A stretch of DNA of 64,000 bases, from positions 992,001 to 1,056,000 of the forward strand of contig NZ_CP137734.1 in assembly GCF_033406955.1 (NCBI RefSeq). The letters are read 5' to 3'. Of the stretch, positions 8,510 to 18,484 are shown piece after piece (position 1 is the first letter of the stretch; each line of letters starts with the position of its first letter). The position numbers and the translations under genes were made by a program. This stretch comes from Streptomyces violaceoruber. Lineage in GTDB: Bacteria > Actinomycetota > Actinomycetes > Streptomycetales > Streptomycetaceae. The notes beneath the pieces are model-generated. The model was given only the letters and a program-made list of their open reading frames with translations, did no database searches and was not told where the DNA came from.

Positions 8510-8523
8510 GAAAGGGGCTTCAC

Positions 8524-8655
8524 GTGTTCCGTGCCATCGCAGACGTTCTGCGCCAGATCGGTGGAGCGATCGCCACCGTGGTGACGCTTCCCTTCCGGGC
8601 CCTGGCCCGGCTCTTCGGCGGGGCCTCGTCCTCCACCCGGAGCCGCAGGGTCTGA
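8524..8655 (+). CDS. LPFR-motif small protein
   Basis: 43 residues, beginning MFRAIADVLRQIGGAIA and containing VTLPFRALARLFGGAS, the segment that gives the conserved Streptomyces LPFR-motif small protein family its name. It is predicted to be amphipathic or membrane-associated: hydrophobic residues alternate with arginines and the C-terminus is basic (STRSRRV). The GTG start has a good AAAGGGG site. I know of no function for the family. Codon bias is normal and the reading frame is intact, so I regard it as a real gene. Confidence 0.78.
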   Translation: MFRAIADVLRQIGGAIATVVTLPFRALARLFGGASSSTRSRRV

Positions 8656-8769
8656 CCCGGGCCCTTCGCGTCGGTCGCGCGACCGGCCCGGACGGCGCCC
8701 TGATCCCCGATTGTCGGTGTCACCTGCCACAATTGCCGCGCAACCTCAGTGAGAAGGCGGTACGGGATC

Positions 8770-11112
8770 GTGACGACACCGGACGTAGGGTCCATCGAAA
8801 GCAGGATCGCCGACGAGCTCGGCGTACGGGAGCGGCAGGTGAAGGCCGCGGTCGAGCTGCTCGACGGCGGCTCGACGGTGCCCTTCATCGCCCGCTACCG
8901 CAAGGAAGCGACCGAGATGCTCGACGACGCGCAGCTGCGCACGCTCGAGGAGCGGCTGCGCTATCTGCGGGAGCTGGAGGAGCGGCGCGCGGCGATCCTC
9001 GACTCGGTCCGCGAGCAGGGCAAGCTCACCGAGGAGCTGGCGGCGCGCATCCGCGCGGCGGAGACCAAGGCGCGCCTGGAGGACATCTACCTGCCGTTCA
9101 AGCCGAAGCGGCGGACAAAGGCGCAGATCGCGCGCGAGGCGGGTCTGGAGCCGCTGGCCGAGGGCCTGCTCGCCGACGCGTCGGCGGTCCCGTCGGCCGC
9201 GGCGGCCGCGTTCGTCGACGCCGACAAGGGCGTGCCCGACCCGCAGGCGGCCCTGGACGGGGCGCGCTCGATCCTCACGGAGAAGTTCTCGGAGGACGCC
9301 GACCTGATCGGCGAGCTGCGCGAACGGATGTGGACGCGCGGGCGGCTCGCGGCCAAGGTCAAGGACGGCAAGGAGGAGGCGGGCGCCAAGTTCGCCGACT
9401 ACTTCGACTTCGCCGAGCCGTTCACCGACCTGCCCTCGCACCGCGTGCTCGCGATGCTGCGCGGCGAGAAGGAGGACGTGCTCGACCTCGTCCTGGAGCC
9501 CGAGGAGGCCACCGAGGGCCCGTCGTCGTACGAGGCGATCGTCGCGAGCCGCTTCGGGATCGCGGACCGCGGCCGGCCCGCGGACAAGTGGCTGCGCGAC
9601 ACCGTCCGCTGGGCCTGGCGCACCCGCATCCTGGTGCACCTGGGCATCGACCTGCGGCTGCGGCTGCGCACGGCCGCCGAGGACGAGGCGGTGAACGTCT
9701 TCGCCGCCAACCTCCGCGACCTGCTGCTGGCCGCACCGGCGGGCACCCGGGCGACGCTCGGCCTCGACCCCGGCTTCCGCACCGGTGTGAAGGTCGCCGT
9801 GGTCGACGCGACCGGCAAGGTCGTGGCCACCGACGTGATCCACCCGCACGTCCCGGCCAACCGGTGGGACGAGGCGATCGCCAAGCTCGCGCGGCTGGCG
9901 AAGGAGCACACGGTCGACCTGATCGCCATCGGCAACGGCACGGCCTCCCGCGAGACCGACAAGCTCGCCGGTGAGCTCATCACCAAGCACCCCGAGTTGA
10001 AGCTGACCAAGGTGATGGTGTCCGAGGCGGGCGCCTCCGTGTACTCGGCCTCCGCCTTCGCCTCCCAGGAGCTGCCGGACATGGACGTCTCGCTGCGCGG
10101 CGCGGTGTCGATCGCCCGGCGGCTGCAGGACCCGCTGGCCGAGCTGGTGAAGATCGACCCGAAGTCGATCGGCGTCGGCCAGTACCAGCACGACCTCTCC
10201 GAGGTGAAGCTGTCCCGCTCGCTGGACGCGGTGGTCGAGGACTGTGTGAACGGCGTGGGGGTGGACGTCAACACGGCCTCCGCGCCGTTGCTCGCCCGGG
10301 TCTCCGGCATCACCTCCGGGCTCGCGGAGAACATCGTGGCGCACCGCGACGCGAACGGACCGTTCTCCTCGCGGACCGCGCTGAAGAAGGTGTCCCGGCT
10401 CGGGCCCAAGGCGTACGAGCAGTGTGCGGGCTTCCTGCGGATCCGGGGCGGCGACGACCCGCTGGACGCGTCCAGCGTGCACCCGGAGGCGTACCCCGTG
10501 GTGCGGCGGATGGTGAAGACCGCCGGGCAGGAGGTGAGCGGCCTGATCGGCAACACGTCGGTGCTGCGGTCGCTGAAGCCGGACCGGTTCGTGGACGAGA
10601 CGTTCGGTCTGCCGACGGTCACGGACATTCTGCGGGAGCTGGAGAAGCCGGGGCGCGACCCTCGGCCCGCCTTCAAGACGGCCACCTTCAAGGAGGGCGT
10701 GGAGAAGATCTCCGACCTGTCGTCCGGGATGGTGCTGGAGGGTGTCGTCACGAACGTCGCCGCGTTCGGGGCGTTCGTGGACGTCGGTGTGCACCAGGAC
10801 GGGCTCGTGCACGTGTCCGCGATGTCGAGGACGTTCGTGAAGGATCCGCGGGACGTGGTGAAGCCCGGGGACATCGTGAAGGTGAAGGTGATGGACGTCG
10901 ACATTCCGCGGAAGCGGATCTCGTTGACGTTGCGGTTGGACGACGAAGCCGCTCCGCAGGGGGAGCCGAAGAAGGAGCGTGGGGCGAGGCCTCCCCGGCA
11001 GAGGCAGCAGCGGCAGGGTGGTTCCGGGGGCGGTAAGGGGCGGCCTTCGTCGGCGCCTGCCGCGTCCAACGGAGCGATGGCGGACGCGTTGCGGCGGGCC
11101 GGGTTGGCGTAG
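8770..11112 (+). CDS. tex: Tex family S1 RNA-binding protein
   Basis: 780 residues, the normal Tex length. Order of domains: N-terminal helical HTH-like region (1-200), YqgF/RNase H-like domain with GLDPGFRTG around residue 330, helix-hairpin-helix repeats around 497-557 ([17 protein letters not shown]), and an S1 RNA-binding domain around 650-725 ([23 protein letters not shown] has the S1 pattern). A basic, glycine- and glutamine-rich tail follows. Tex is a cytoplasmic nucleic-acid-binding protein linked to transcription and toxin-gene expression in several bacteria. The start is GTG 8770. The gene is monocistronic and ends before a palindromic repeat at about 11.18 kb. Confidence 0.95.
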   Translation: MTTPDVGSIESRIADELGVRERQVKAAVELLDGGSTVPFIARYRKEATEMLDDAQLRTLEERLRYLRELEERRAAILDSVREQGKLTEELAARIRAAETKARLEDIYLPFKPKRRTKAQIAREAGLEPLAEGLLADASAVPSAAAAAFVDADKGVPDPQAALDGARSILTEKFSEDADLIGELRERMWTRGRLAAKVKDGKEEAGAKFADYFDFAEPFTDLPSHRVLAMLRGEKEDVLDLVLEPEEATEGPSSYEAIVASRFGIADRGRPADKWLRDTVRWAWRTRILVHLGIDLRLRLRTAAEDEAVNVFAANLRDLLLAAPAGTRATLGLDPGFRTGVKVAVVDATGKVVATDVIHPHVPANRWDEAIAKLARLAKEHTVDLIAIGNGTASRETDKLAGELITKHPELKLTKVMVSEAGASVYSASAFASQELPDMDVSLRGAVSIARRLQDPLAELVKIDPKSIGVGQYQHDLSEVKLSRSLDAVVEDCVNGVGVDVNTASAPLLARVSGITSGLAENIVAHRDANGPFSSRTALKKVSRLGPKAYEQCAGFLRIRGGDDPLDASSVHPEAYPVVRRMVKTAGQEVSGLIGNTSVLRSLKPDRFVDETFGLPTVTDILRELEKPGRDPRPAFKTATFKEGVEKISDLSSGMVLEGVVTNVAAFGAFVDVGVHQDGLVHVSAMSRTFVKDPRDVVKPGDIVKVKVMDVDIPRKRISLTLRLDDEAAPQGEPKKERGARPPRQRQQRQGGSGGGKGRPSSAPAASNGAMADALRRAGLA

Positions 11113-11162
11113 GCGCCCGGCGCCGGGGGCGGGGCGAGGGTGGGTGCGCAGCCCGGCGGTGC

Positions 11163-11210
11163 GAGGTGCCTCCCCCACTCCCGGCTTCGCTGGAGCGGGA
11201 GGTGCCCCCA
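11163..11210. repeat. REP-like intergenic palindrome, probable bidirectional terminator
   Basis: CTCCCG at 11178-11183 pairs with CGGGAG at 11196-11201 around GCTTCGCTGGAG, and the flanks carry GAGGTGCC and GGTGCCCC. I recall near-identical blocks scattered between genes of many Streptomyces genomes. Here it lies between convergent tex and ABC-F genes in a 147-bp gap, so it can end transcripts from both sides. Confidence 0.55.
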
Positions 11211-11259
11211 CCGCCCACCCCAGCGGCGCGACCGCCCGCAGTTGCCGGGGGGCGAGCGG

Positions 11260-12903
11260 CTACGTACGTTCCACCACCTTGCCGTTCGTCACCTCCAGGC
11301 GGCGGGTGACCTTGACCGCGTTCAGCATGCGGCGGTCGTGGGTGATCAGGAGGAGGGTGCCTTCGTAGGCGTCCAGGGCCGACTCGAGCTGTTCGATGGC
11401 GGGGAGGTCGAGGTGGTTGGTCGGCTCGTCCAGGACCAGGAGGTTGACGCCTCTGCCCTGGAGGAGGGCGAGCGCGGCCCTGGTGCGTTCGCCGGGTGAG
11501 AGGGTCGACGCCGGGCGGACGACGTGGTCGGCCTTCAGGGCGAACTTGGCCAGGAGGGTGCGGATCTCCGCCGGTTCCACGTCCGGGACAGCCGCACGGA
11601 AGGCGTCGAGCAGCATCTCGGAGCCGTGGAACAGCTTGCGGGCCTGGTCGACCTCGCCGAGCAGGACGCCGGAGCCGAGCGCCGCGTGCCCCGCGTCGAG
11701 GGGGACGCGGCCCAGGAGGGCGCCGAGGAGCGTGGACTTGCCCGCGCCGTTGGCTCCCGTCACCGCCACCCGGTCCGCCCAGTCGATCTGCACGGAGACC
11801 GGACCGAGCACGAAGTCGCCGCGCCGCACCTCGGCGTCGCGCAGGGTGGCCACGACCGCGCCCGAGCGGGGCGCCGAGGCGATCTCCATGCGCAGGTCCC
11901 ATTCCTTGCGCGGTTCCTCGACGACGTCCAGGCGCTCGATCATGCGCTGGGTCTGGCGGGCCTTCGCGGCCTGCTTCTCGCTGGCCTCGCTGCGGAACTT
12001 GCGGCCGATCTTGTCGTTGTCGTTGCCCGCCTTGCGCCGGGCGTTCTTGACGCCCTTGTCCATCCAGGCGCGCTGCGTCTGGGCCCGGTCCTGGAGGGAG
12101 GCCCGCTTGTCGGCGTACTCCTCGTACTCGTCGCGGGCGTGCCGGCGGGCCACCTCGCGTTCCTCCAGGTACGCCTCGTAGCCGCCGCCGTAGAGGTTGA
12201 TCTGCCGCTGGGCGAGGTCGAGTTCGAGGACCTTGGTGACGGTGCGGGTGAGGAACTCGCGGTCGTGGCTGACGACGACGGTGCCGACGCGCAGGCCGGT
12301 CACGAAGCGTTCGAGGCGCTCCAGGCCGTCCAGGTCGAGGTCGTTGGTCGGCTCGTCGAGCAGGAAGACGTCGTAGCGGGAGAGGAGGAGGGAGGCGAGA
12401 CCGGCGCGGGCCGCCTGGCCGCCGGACAGGGACGTCATCGGCTGGTCCAGGTCGACGGTCAGGCCCAGCGCGTCGGCGGTCTCCTCCGCTCGGTCGTCGA
12501 GGTCGGCGCCGCCGAGGCCCAGCCAGCGCTCCAGGGCGGTGGCGTAGGCGTCGTCGGCTCCCGGGGCGCCGTCGACCAGGGCCTGGGTGGCCTCGTCCAT
12601 GGCGCGCTGGGCGTCGGTGACGCCGGTGCGGCGGGCCAGGAACTCCCGCACGCTCTCGCCGGGGCGGCGCTCCGGCTCCTGCGGGAGGTGGCCGACGGTG
12701 GCGGTGGGCGGGGACAGGCGCAGCTCCCCCTCCTCCGGGTTGGTCAGCCCGGCGAGCATCCGCAGGAGGGTGGACTTCCCCGCGCCGTTGGCTCCGACCA
12801 GACCGATGACGTCGCCGGGTGCGACGACGAGGTCGAGCCCGGTGAACAGGGAGCGGTCGCCGTGGCCGGCGGCGAGGTTCTTGGCGACGAGGGTGGCAGT
12901 CAT
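11260..12903 (-). CDS. ABC-F family ATPase (translation factor type)
   Basis: 547 residues with two ABC domains and no membrane helices. Domain 1 has GANGAGKST, LSGGQ and LLDEPTNDLD. Domain 2 has GANGAGKST, LSPGE and VLDEPTNHLD. The inter-domain linker is charged and helical (RHARDEYEEYADKRASLQDRAQ), as expected for the ABC-F P-site tRNA interaction motif. Members act on stalled ribosomes or protect them from antibiotics. Only 13 bp separate it from the gene upstream on the same strand, so the two are probably co-transcribed. Whether it is a housekeeping Uup/EttA-type or a resistance factor cannot be decided from sequence. Confidence 0.93.
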   Translation of the reverse strand: MTATLVAKNLAAGHGDRSLFTGLDLVVAPGDVIGLVGANGAGKSTLLRMLAGLTNPEEGELRLSPPTATVGHLPQEPERRPGESVREFLARRTGVTDAQRAMDEATQALVDGAPGADDAYATALERWLGLGGADLDDRAEETADALGLTVDLDQPMTSLSGGQAARAGLASLLLSRYDVFLLDEPTNDLDLDGLERLERFVTGLRVGTVVVSHDREFLTRTVTKVLELDLAQRQINLYGGGYEAYLEEREVARRHARDEYEEYADKRASLQDRAQTQRAWMDKGVKNARRKAGNDNDKIGRKFRSEASEKQAAKARQTQRMIERLDVVEEPRKEWDLRMEIASAPRSGAVVATLRDAEVRRGDFVLGPVSVQIDWADRVAVTGANGAGKSTLLGALLGRVPLDAGHAALGSGVLLGEVDQARKLFHGSEMLLDAFRAAVPDVEPAEIRTLLAKFALKADHVVRPASTLSPGERTRAALALLQGRGVNLLVLDEPTNHLDLPAIEQLESALDAYEGTLLLITHDRRMLNAVKVTRRLEVTNGKVVERT

Positions 12904-12916
12904 CAGACCGTAGATG

Positions 12917-13954
12917 TTAGCCGCGGCCCGGCACGCCCCGGGTCACCGCCGTCACCAGCACGCTTCCCGGCGTCCGCGCCACCACGAAGGCCTCCCCCTT
13001 CACCGCACCCGCCTCCAGGGCGACGCGGTGGGCGCCCGGTTCGAGTACGCCGTCGAAGACCTCGCGGACGTGCGTGCGGTGGAGGCGGTCGAGGCGGTAC
13101 GCGGTGAGTCGCACCCGGCAGGGCGAGGTGACCTCGACCTCGGCGCCCGCTGCGCTCGCCGTGAGGCGGGTCAGGCGGCGGCCCTCGGCCGGGCCCCGGG
13201 CCAGGGCGTGCTCGATCTGGGCGACCAGCACCGGGACGATCGGGGCGAGGCCGTCGACGTGGGCCACGTCCACCCCGGCGTCCGCGAAGGCGCGGCCCAC
13301 CGAGGCGCGCTGTTCCCCGGTGACCGCGCGGCCGAAGGCGACGGCGTCGTAGGTCCGCAGTTCGTCCGCCGGGACGTCGCGGGCGTCCTGGGTGATGTCG
13401 GCGCCGATGCCGATGGTGCGCAGCGCCGCGGCGAGCCTGGCGAGCAGGGCGACGCGGGCGCCGATGAGCAGGACCCGGCGGGCGGGGTGCGCGGAGCCGT
13501 CGAGCAGGCCGGCGAGGGCCGCGCGGTACTCGGCGCCGGAGAAGCGGTAGGGGCCGATGCCGGGGTAGGCGTTCAGCTCCAGGTCGGCGTGTTCGGCGGT
13601 CTGCCAGGCGAAGTCCCGCCAGACGAAGTCGTCGCCGTCCCGCAGGATCACGGCGGTCACCGCGCCGCAGGCCAGGTCGGCGCACTCGGGGCAGCCGTAG
13701 ATGACGTACCGGCCGCCGGGCAGGGGCGCGTCGGCCTCCAGGAGCAGGCCGCGGACCTGCGCGGTGAAGATGGCGGGCGGTACGTCGGAGGCGAGCGGGG
13801 AGACGGCGTCCAGATCGGAGAGCCGGAACAGGAGGGGGCGCCCGTCGACGACGAAGTCCATGAAGTCGCGGTGGACCTGGAAGTCGCCGTCGGCGTGGAC
13901 TCCGCCGGCGCGCGTCGCCGGGGCCAGACCGAAGGTCGCGTACTCGGCAGCCAT
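12917..13954 (-). CDS. Uncharacterised protein with Rossmann-like segment
   Basis: 345 residues, not recognised with confidence. The N-terminal part has CPECADLACG, a cysteine-containing loop that may bind metal, and conserved WRDFAWQT. Residues about 180-260 look like a Rossmann fold (RRVLLIGARVALLARLAAAL, then DAVAFGRAV). The C-terminal 70 residues resemble a beta domain. It is translated just upstream of the ABC-F gene (13-bp gap) and probably shares its promoter. Codon usage is ordinary. The ATG at 13954 is the natural start and the reading frame runs on far upstream only because of GC bias. Confidence 0.65.
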   Translation of the reverse strand: MAAEYATFGLAPATRAGGVHADGDFQVHRDFMDFVVDGRPLLFRLSDLDAVSPLASDVPPAIFTAQVRGLLLEADAPLPGGRYVIYGCPECADLACGAVTAVILRDGDDFVWRDFAWQTAEHADLELNAYPGIGPYRFSGAEYRAALAGLLDGSAHPARRVLLIGARVALLARLAAALRTIGIGADITQDARDVPADELRTYDAVAFGRAVTGEQRASVGRAFADAGVDVAHVDGLAPIVPVLVAQIEHALARGPAEGRRLTRLTASAAGAEVEVTSPCRVRLTAYRLDRLHRTHVREVFDGVLEPGAHRVALEAGAVKGEAFVVARTPGSVLVTAVTRGVPGRG

Positions 13955-14020
13955 GCGGTGAGTATTCCCTCGGCCGGGCCTCTTGGAGCACGCCGTCGGG
14001 CGTTCGGTTAACGTCCTGGT

Positions 14021-14983
14021 GTGGAAACCGAACTGGATGACGAGCGGGATGGCGAAGTCGTCGTGGTCGGCGGCGGGGTGATCGGGCTGACGACGGCCGT
14101 CGTCCTCGCCGAGCGGGGCAGACGGGTGCGGCTGTGGACCCGGGAGCCCGCGGAGCGGACCACCTCGGTGGTAGCGGGCGGGCTGTGGTGGCCGTACCGG
14201 ATCGAGCCGGTCGCGCTGGCCCAGGCCTGGGCGCTGCGTTCCCTGGACGTGTACGAGGAGCTGGCGGCACGGCCCGGGCAGACCGGCGTACGCATGCTCG
14301 AAGGGGTGCTCGGCGAGACCGGCCTGGACGAGGTGGACGGGTGGGCCGCGGCCCGGCTGCCGGGGCTGCGCGCGGCGAGCGCCGCCGAGTACGCCGGGAC
14401 GGGGTTGTGGGCGCGGCTGCCGCTCATCGACATGTCGACCCATCTGCCGTGGCTGCGGGAGCGGCTGCTGGCCGCGGGCGGCACGGTGGAGGACCGCGCG
14501 GTGACCGATCTGGCCGAGGCGGACGCGCCGGTGGTGGTCAACTGCACCGGCCTGGGCGCCCGGGAGCTGGTGCCGGACCCGGCGGTACGGCCGGTGCGCG
14601 GGCAGCTGGTCGTCGTGGAGAACCCAGGCATCCACAACTGGCTGGTCGCGGCCGACGCGGACTCCGGGGAGACGACGTACTTCCTTCCGCAGCCGGGACG
14701 GCTCCTGCTGGGCGGCACGGCCGAGGAGGACGCCTGGTCGACCGAGCCGGACCCGGCGGTCGCGGCGGCCATCGTGCGACGGTGCGCGGCCCTGCGTCCC
14801 GAGATCGCCGGGGCGCGGGTGCTCGCGCACCTGGTGGGGCTGCGGCCGGCCCGGGACGCGGTCCGGCTGGAGCGCGGGACGCTGCCGGACGGGCGTCGGC
14901 TGGTGCACAACTACGGTCACGGCGGCGCGGGCGTCACCGTGGCCTGGGGCTGCGCTCAGGAGGCGGCCCGGCTCGCCTCCTGA
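14021..14983 (+). CDS. FAD-dependent oxidoreductase, D-amino-acid oxidase family
   Basis: 320 residues. The N-terminal FAD-binding motif is VVVVGGGVIGL (about residues 13-23). The DAAO signature HNYGHGGAGVTVAWG stands near the C-terminus. GGLWWPYRIEP and RPVRGQLVVVE are also typical of the family. The enzyme should oxidise D-amino acids to imino acids with H2O2 release, in the cytoplasm since no signal peptide is seen. The start codon is GTG, 66 bp from the divergent uncharacterised gene. Substrate preference is not determined. Length matches bacterial DAAO. Confidence 0.92.
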   Translation: METELDDERDGEVVVVGGGVIGLTTAVVLAERGRRVRLWTREPAERTTSVVAGGLWWPYRIEPVALAQAWALRSLDVYEELAARPGQTGVRMLEGVLGETGLDEVDGWAAARLPGLRAASAAEYAGTGLWARLPLIDMSTHLPWLRERLLAAGGTVEDRAVTDLAEADAPVVVNCTGLGARELVPDPAVRPVRGQLVVVENPGIHNWLVAADADSGETTYFLPQPGRLLLGGTAEEDAWSTEPDPAVAAAIVRRCAALRPEIAGARVLAHLVGLRPARDAVRLERGTLPDGRRLVHNYGHGGAGVTVAWGCAQEAARLAS

Positions 14984-14994
14984 CGCCGGTGTCC

Positions 14995-15009
14995 CGGTCG
15001 GCCGGACCG
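14995..15009. terminator. Hairpin between convergent genes
   Basis: CGGTC (14995-14999) and GACCG (15005-15009) around GGCCG form a short GC-rich stem between the convergent DAAO and BCCT genes. No U-run follows, which is common in Streptomyces. Confidence 0.45.
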
Positions 15010-15015
15010 CGGGGG

Positions 15016-16752
15016 TCAGTCCTTGTGGTGCTTGCCGATCGGGTCGCCCTCCACGTCTGTGCCGGGGCCGGGGCCGATCCGGATCTCGAAGTCGCCCTCG
15101 TACTGCTTGTGGCCCTCGATGACGGCCAGTTCGACGGCTTCGTTGGCCATCTCGCCGCGCACCATGAGCGGGTCGCGGCGCAGGTCGCGCATGAGGGCGA
15201 CGCACATGAAGATCATCACGATGACGAAGGGCGCCGCCGCGAGGATCGTGAGGTTCTGCAGACCGGTGAGCGCGTCCGCCTCACCGCTGCCGATCAGCAG
15301 CATGATGGCCGCGACCGCGCCGGTCACCACGCCCCAGACGACCACCACCCAGCGGCTGGGTTCGAGCGCGCCCTTCTGCGAGAGCGTGCCCATCACGATG
15401 GATGCCGCGTCGGCCCCGGAGACGAAGAAGATGCCGACGAGGATCATCACCAGCAGGCTGGTGGCGGTGGCGATGGGGTACTCCTGGAGCACGCCGAAGA
15501 GCTGGCCCTCGGGGGTCGAGTCGTCGCCCAGCCGGTTCTGCTCCTGAAGCCGCATCGCCGAGCCGCCGAAGATGGCGAACCAGATCAGGCTGACCGTGCT
15601 GGGCACCAGGATGACGCCGCCGATGAACTGACGGATCGTCCGGCCGCGGCTGATGCGGGCGATGAACATGCCGACGAAGGGCGTCCAGGAGATCCACCAC
15701 GCCCAGTAGAAGACGGTCCAGCTGCCCAGCCAGTCCGCCACCCCCTTGCCGCCGCTGATCTCGGTGCGGCCGGCCATCTGGGGCAGGTCGCCGAGGTAGG
15801 CGAAGACCGAGGTCGGCAGCAGGTCGAGGATGAGGATCGTCGGGCCCGCGATGAACACGAACACGGCGAGCACCAGGGCCAGCACCATGTTGGTGTTGGA
15901 CAGCCACTGGATGCCCTTCTCGACGCCGGAGATCGCGGAGGCCACGAACGCCACCGTGAGCACCGCGATGATGCCGACGAGGAGGCCGGTGCTGACCTTG
16001 TCCATCCAGTCGAGCTTCTCCATGCCGGAGCCGATCTGGAGCGCGCCGAGGCCGAGCGAGGCCGCGGAGCCGAAGATCGTCGCGATGATGGCGAGGATGT
16101 CGATGACCCGGCCGCCGGCGCCGTTGGCGTGCTTCTCGCCGATGAGCGGGGTGAACACCGCGCTTATGGTCTGCCTGCGGCGCCTGCGGAAGGTGCTGTA
16201 GGCGATGCCGAGGCCGACCACCGCGTAGATCGCCCACGGGTGGAGGGTCCAGTGGAACAGGGTGGTGGCCATGGCCGTGGCCATGCGGTCGCCGGAGTCG
16301 GCCGGGCTGGTGCCGGGCGGGGGCGTGGTGTAGTGCGCCAGTGGCTCGCTGACGCCGTAGAACATCAGGCCGATGCCCATGCCCGCGCTGAACATCATGG
16401 CGACCCAGGACACGGTCCGGAACTCGGGTTCCTCGCCCTCGGCCCCCAGGTGGATGCGGCCGTAGCGGCTGGCCGCCAGCCAGAGGGCGAAGACCACGAA
16501 GCCGGAGGCGGCCAGCGTGAACGCCCAGCCGCCGTTGTGCAGCAGGCCACCGAGCATGCTGCTGGAGACGTCCTCCAGCGAGTCGGTGGCGGCGGCGCCC
16601 CAGATGACGAACGCCAGGGTCAGGACGGCCGTGACGCCGAAGACGACGCGGTCGGTCCGGGGCCGGTGCTCCTGCCCCGGAAGGCCCGCTTCCGAACCCG
16701 GAAGCGTGCCTCTGTCGTGCTCTTCCTTGTCGCTTGGTCGGTCCTGCGTCAC
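15016..16752 (-). CDS. BCCT family (betaine/carnitine/choline) transporter
   Basis: 578 residues with about 12 membrane helices. AGMGIGLMFYGVSEPL carries the GxGxG motif associated with Na+-coupled betaine transport in BetP-like members, and TVFYWAWWISWTPFVG is the BCCT signature. It should import glycine betaine or a related quaternary amine for osmoprotection. The first 45 residues are hydrophilic and cytoplasmic, and the C-terminal tail is also charged, as in osmosensing family members. I prefer the GTG at 16752 over GTG 16761, because GGAAAGG is then about 8 nt away instead of adjoining the start codon. Confidence 0.93.
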   Translation of the reverse strand: MTQDRPSDKEEHDRGTLPGSEAGLPGQEHRPRTDRVVFGVTAVLTLAFVIWGAAATDSLEDVSSSMLGGLLHNGGWAFTLAASGFVVFALWLAASRYGRIHLGAEGEEPEFRTVSWVAMMFSAGMGIGLMFYGVSEPLAHYTTPPPGTSPADSGDRMATAMATTLFHWTLHPWAIYAVVGLGIAYSTFRRRRRQTISAVFTPLIGEKHANGAGGRVIDILAIIATIFGSAASLGLGALQIGSGMEKLDWMDKVSTGLLVGIIAVLTVAFVASAISGVEKGIQWLSNTNMVLALVLAVFVFIAGPTILILDLLPTSVFAYLGDLPQMAGRTEISGGKGVADWLGSWTVFYWAWWISWTPFVGMFIARISRGRTIRQFIGGVILVPSTVSLIWFAIFGGSAMRLQEQNRLGDDSTPEGQLFGVLQEYPIATATSLLVMILVGIFFVSGADAASIVMGTLSQKGALEPSRWVVVVWGVVTGAVAAIMLLIGSGEADALTGLQNLTILAAAPFVIVMIFMCVALMRDLRRDPLMVRGEMANEAVELAVIEGHKQYEGDFEIRIGPGPGTDVEGDPIGKHHKD

Positions 16753-16832
16753 AGGTGGCACCTTTCCAGTCGATCAGGCCGAAAATACTCCACCGCTACG
16801 CCCTTACCACGTAAGACGCGGAAGTCACCCCC

Positions 16833-18131
16833 TCAGCAGCGGGTGTCCGGTTCACCCGCGGTCACGTGGTACGTCGCGCGCTCGTCCAGGAGCAGTGGCA
16901 CCAGGGCACGCTGTGACTGGCGCAGCGGTACGTAGGCGCCCTTCTCCCCGGTCGGGCGCACTCGTACACCGTGCAGAGCGAGTTCGTCCCCGACGTCCCG
17001 GTACTGGGCAGCGGTCAGCCGGTAGCCGCAGGGCGGGTCCTGGATCACCTCGGAGCCCTCGGCCGGGTCGTTGTCGGCACCGCCCAGGTAGACGGGTCCG
17101 GTATCGGACAGGCCCGCGCGGCGGGCGGCGCCCGTGGCGGCCTCGACGCGTCCGCGCCGCTCGTCCGCGAAGCGGAACATGCCGTCCAGGGCGGCGAGCT
17201 GGGAGTCCACCCGGCGCCGGTGGTTGAGGGCCGGGGCGTCACGCTCGGCGTCGGTGAGGGCGTCGACACGGCTCTCGATGAGCAGGCCGACCGCGTGTTT
17301 CACGCCGGACATGTTGCGCAGGATGCGTTCCTGGCCGTCGCCGGCGGTCTGCTTGACGGGGTCGCCGGTCTCGGGATCGGTCCAGATGCCGTACGTGCCC
17401 GTCGAGTACCCGGCGTGTTCGGCGGCGGGGCGGACGTACGCGCCGGACAGGGTTCGGGCCTCGTCGTGGACCGGCGTGCGGGTGTTGAGGTTGCGGGGCC
17501 AGAGGTCGAAGAGGTCCTTGTCGTAGTACGGGGGTGTGGCGCCGTACTCGTGCAGGTCGTAGATGACGTCGGGGCGCTCGTCGCGGACGACGGCGGCCAG
17601 GGCACGGGCTTCGGCCGTCGCCAGCGCGAGGTGGTCGCGGTTGACGTCGACGCCGTCGCCGTTGCCGCGGGTGTCGGCGGCCCGGCCGTCGGGGTTGGCG
17701 GTGGGCACCACCAGCACGGCGGTGCGGTCCAGGAACCGCCGGGTCGCGCGGTCGGTGGCGTACGCGAGGTCCCGCACGGTGGTCAGGCAGGCCTCGCGGC
17801 CGGAGGGTTCGTCGCCGTGCTGGCTGCACACGAGGAGGACCTTGTTGGCGGCGGAGGGCCTGCCGATGGTCACGAGCTGGAGGGGGCGGTTCTGCTTCGT
17901 GGTGCCGATGCGGTCCAGGGCGACGCGGTCGCTCGCCCGGTCGGCGGCGGACAGGAGTGCCTGTTCCTCCGGCTGGGTGGTCCAGCGGGCGCCGTGGGTG
18001 CGCTCGAACCCGGTGCGGGGCGCACGGGGTGCGGAGCCGTCGGCGTGGGCGGGTGCGGTGAGGAGGGACGGGACCAGGAGGGACGCGGCGAGGGACGCGG
18101 TGGTCGCGGTGAGGGTGCGCAGGCGGTTCAT
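16833..18131 (-). CDS. Secreted M14 family zinc carboxypeptidase
   Basis: 432 residues. A signal peptide (about residues 1-30, [20 protein letters not shown] then TAPAHA) leads to a zinc carboxypeptidase domain. The zinc site HxxE is seen at H105 and E108 in [11 protein letters not shown], and DLHEYG probably supplies the third ligand. LLIESR contains a glutamate that could be catalytic. The protein probably trims C-terminal residues from extracellular peptides or cell-wall peptides. AAGGGAGG stands directly upstream of the ATG, an excellent ribosome site. It may supply peptides for uptake in concert with other secreted peptidases nearby. Confidence 0.9.
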   Translation of the reverse strand: MNRLRTLTATTASLAASLLVPSLLTAPAHADGSAPRAPRTGFERTHGARWTTQPEEQALLSAADRASDRVALDRIGTTKQNRPLQLVTIGRPSAANKVLLVCSQHGDEPSGREACLTTVRDLAYATDRATRRFLDRTAVLVVPTANPDGRAADTRGNGDGVDVNRDHLALATAEARALAAVVRDERPDVIYDLHEYGATPPYYDKDLFDLWPRNLNTRTPVHDEARTLSGAYVRPAAEHAGYSTGTYGIWTDPETGDPVKQTAGDGQERILRNMSGVKHAVGLLIESRVDALTDAERDAPALNHRRRVDSQLAALDGMFRFADERRGRVEAATGAARRAGLSDTGPVYLGGADNDPAEGSEVIQDPPCGYRLTAAQYRDVGDELALHGVRVRPTGEKGAYVPLRQSQRALVPLLLDERATYHVTAGEPDTRC

Positions 18132-18370
18132 CGGCCTCCCTTCGGGACGCGGTGCGTGGGGTGCGGCGCGGGTGCCGGAGCGGCGGTCCCTGTACCGGCG
18201 GTGGCCCTGGTCGCGGCGGTGCCGCCGACGAACGGTACGCGGGCCGGCGTGCGCGATCGGGCCGGCGGGGGTGTCGGCGTGTCGGCGCAGGGGCCGAGGG
18301 GGCTCCGGTCGACGCGCACGGCGGACAGGTGGGCCGGGGCCGCCGTCGCGGGCGGTCTCCGGAGGGTGAG

Positions 18371-18392
18371 GCGCATGCGTATCGGCATGCGC
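18371..18392. promoter_or_regulatory. Inverted repeat in divergent peptidase gap
   Basis: GCGCATGC (18371-18378) and GCATGCGC (18385-18392) flank GTATCG. The element lies in the 431-bp gap 18132-18562 between the divergent M14 and M1 peptidase genes and may be an operator for either. A minus-strand proline- and alanine-rich frame (18128-18421) crosses it but looks like GC-bias noise. Confidence 0.35.
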
Positions 18393-18484
18393 GGACGGTA
18401 CATCGGTCCACCCCCGCGCATAAGAGGGCCGAGGGCGGCCCATGACGGCCGGATGGCGATCGTGTGACAGGAGTGGCCGTGGAC

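Noticed and set aside
13955..15205. Extension of the uncharacterised gene frame to 15205
   Set aside because: This passes through the DAAO gene on the opposite strand and has no homology-like content.
18128..18421. Minus-strand 97-codon frame before the M14 peptidase gene
   Set aside because: Proline/alanine-rich with no ribosome site or motif; its stop overlaps the peptidase start only by chance.
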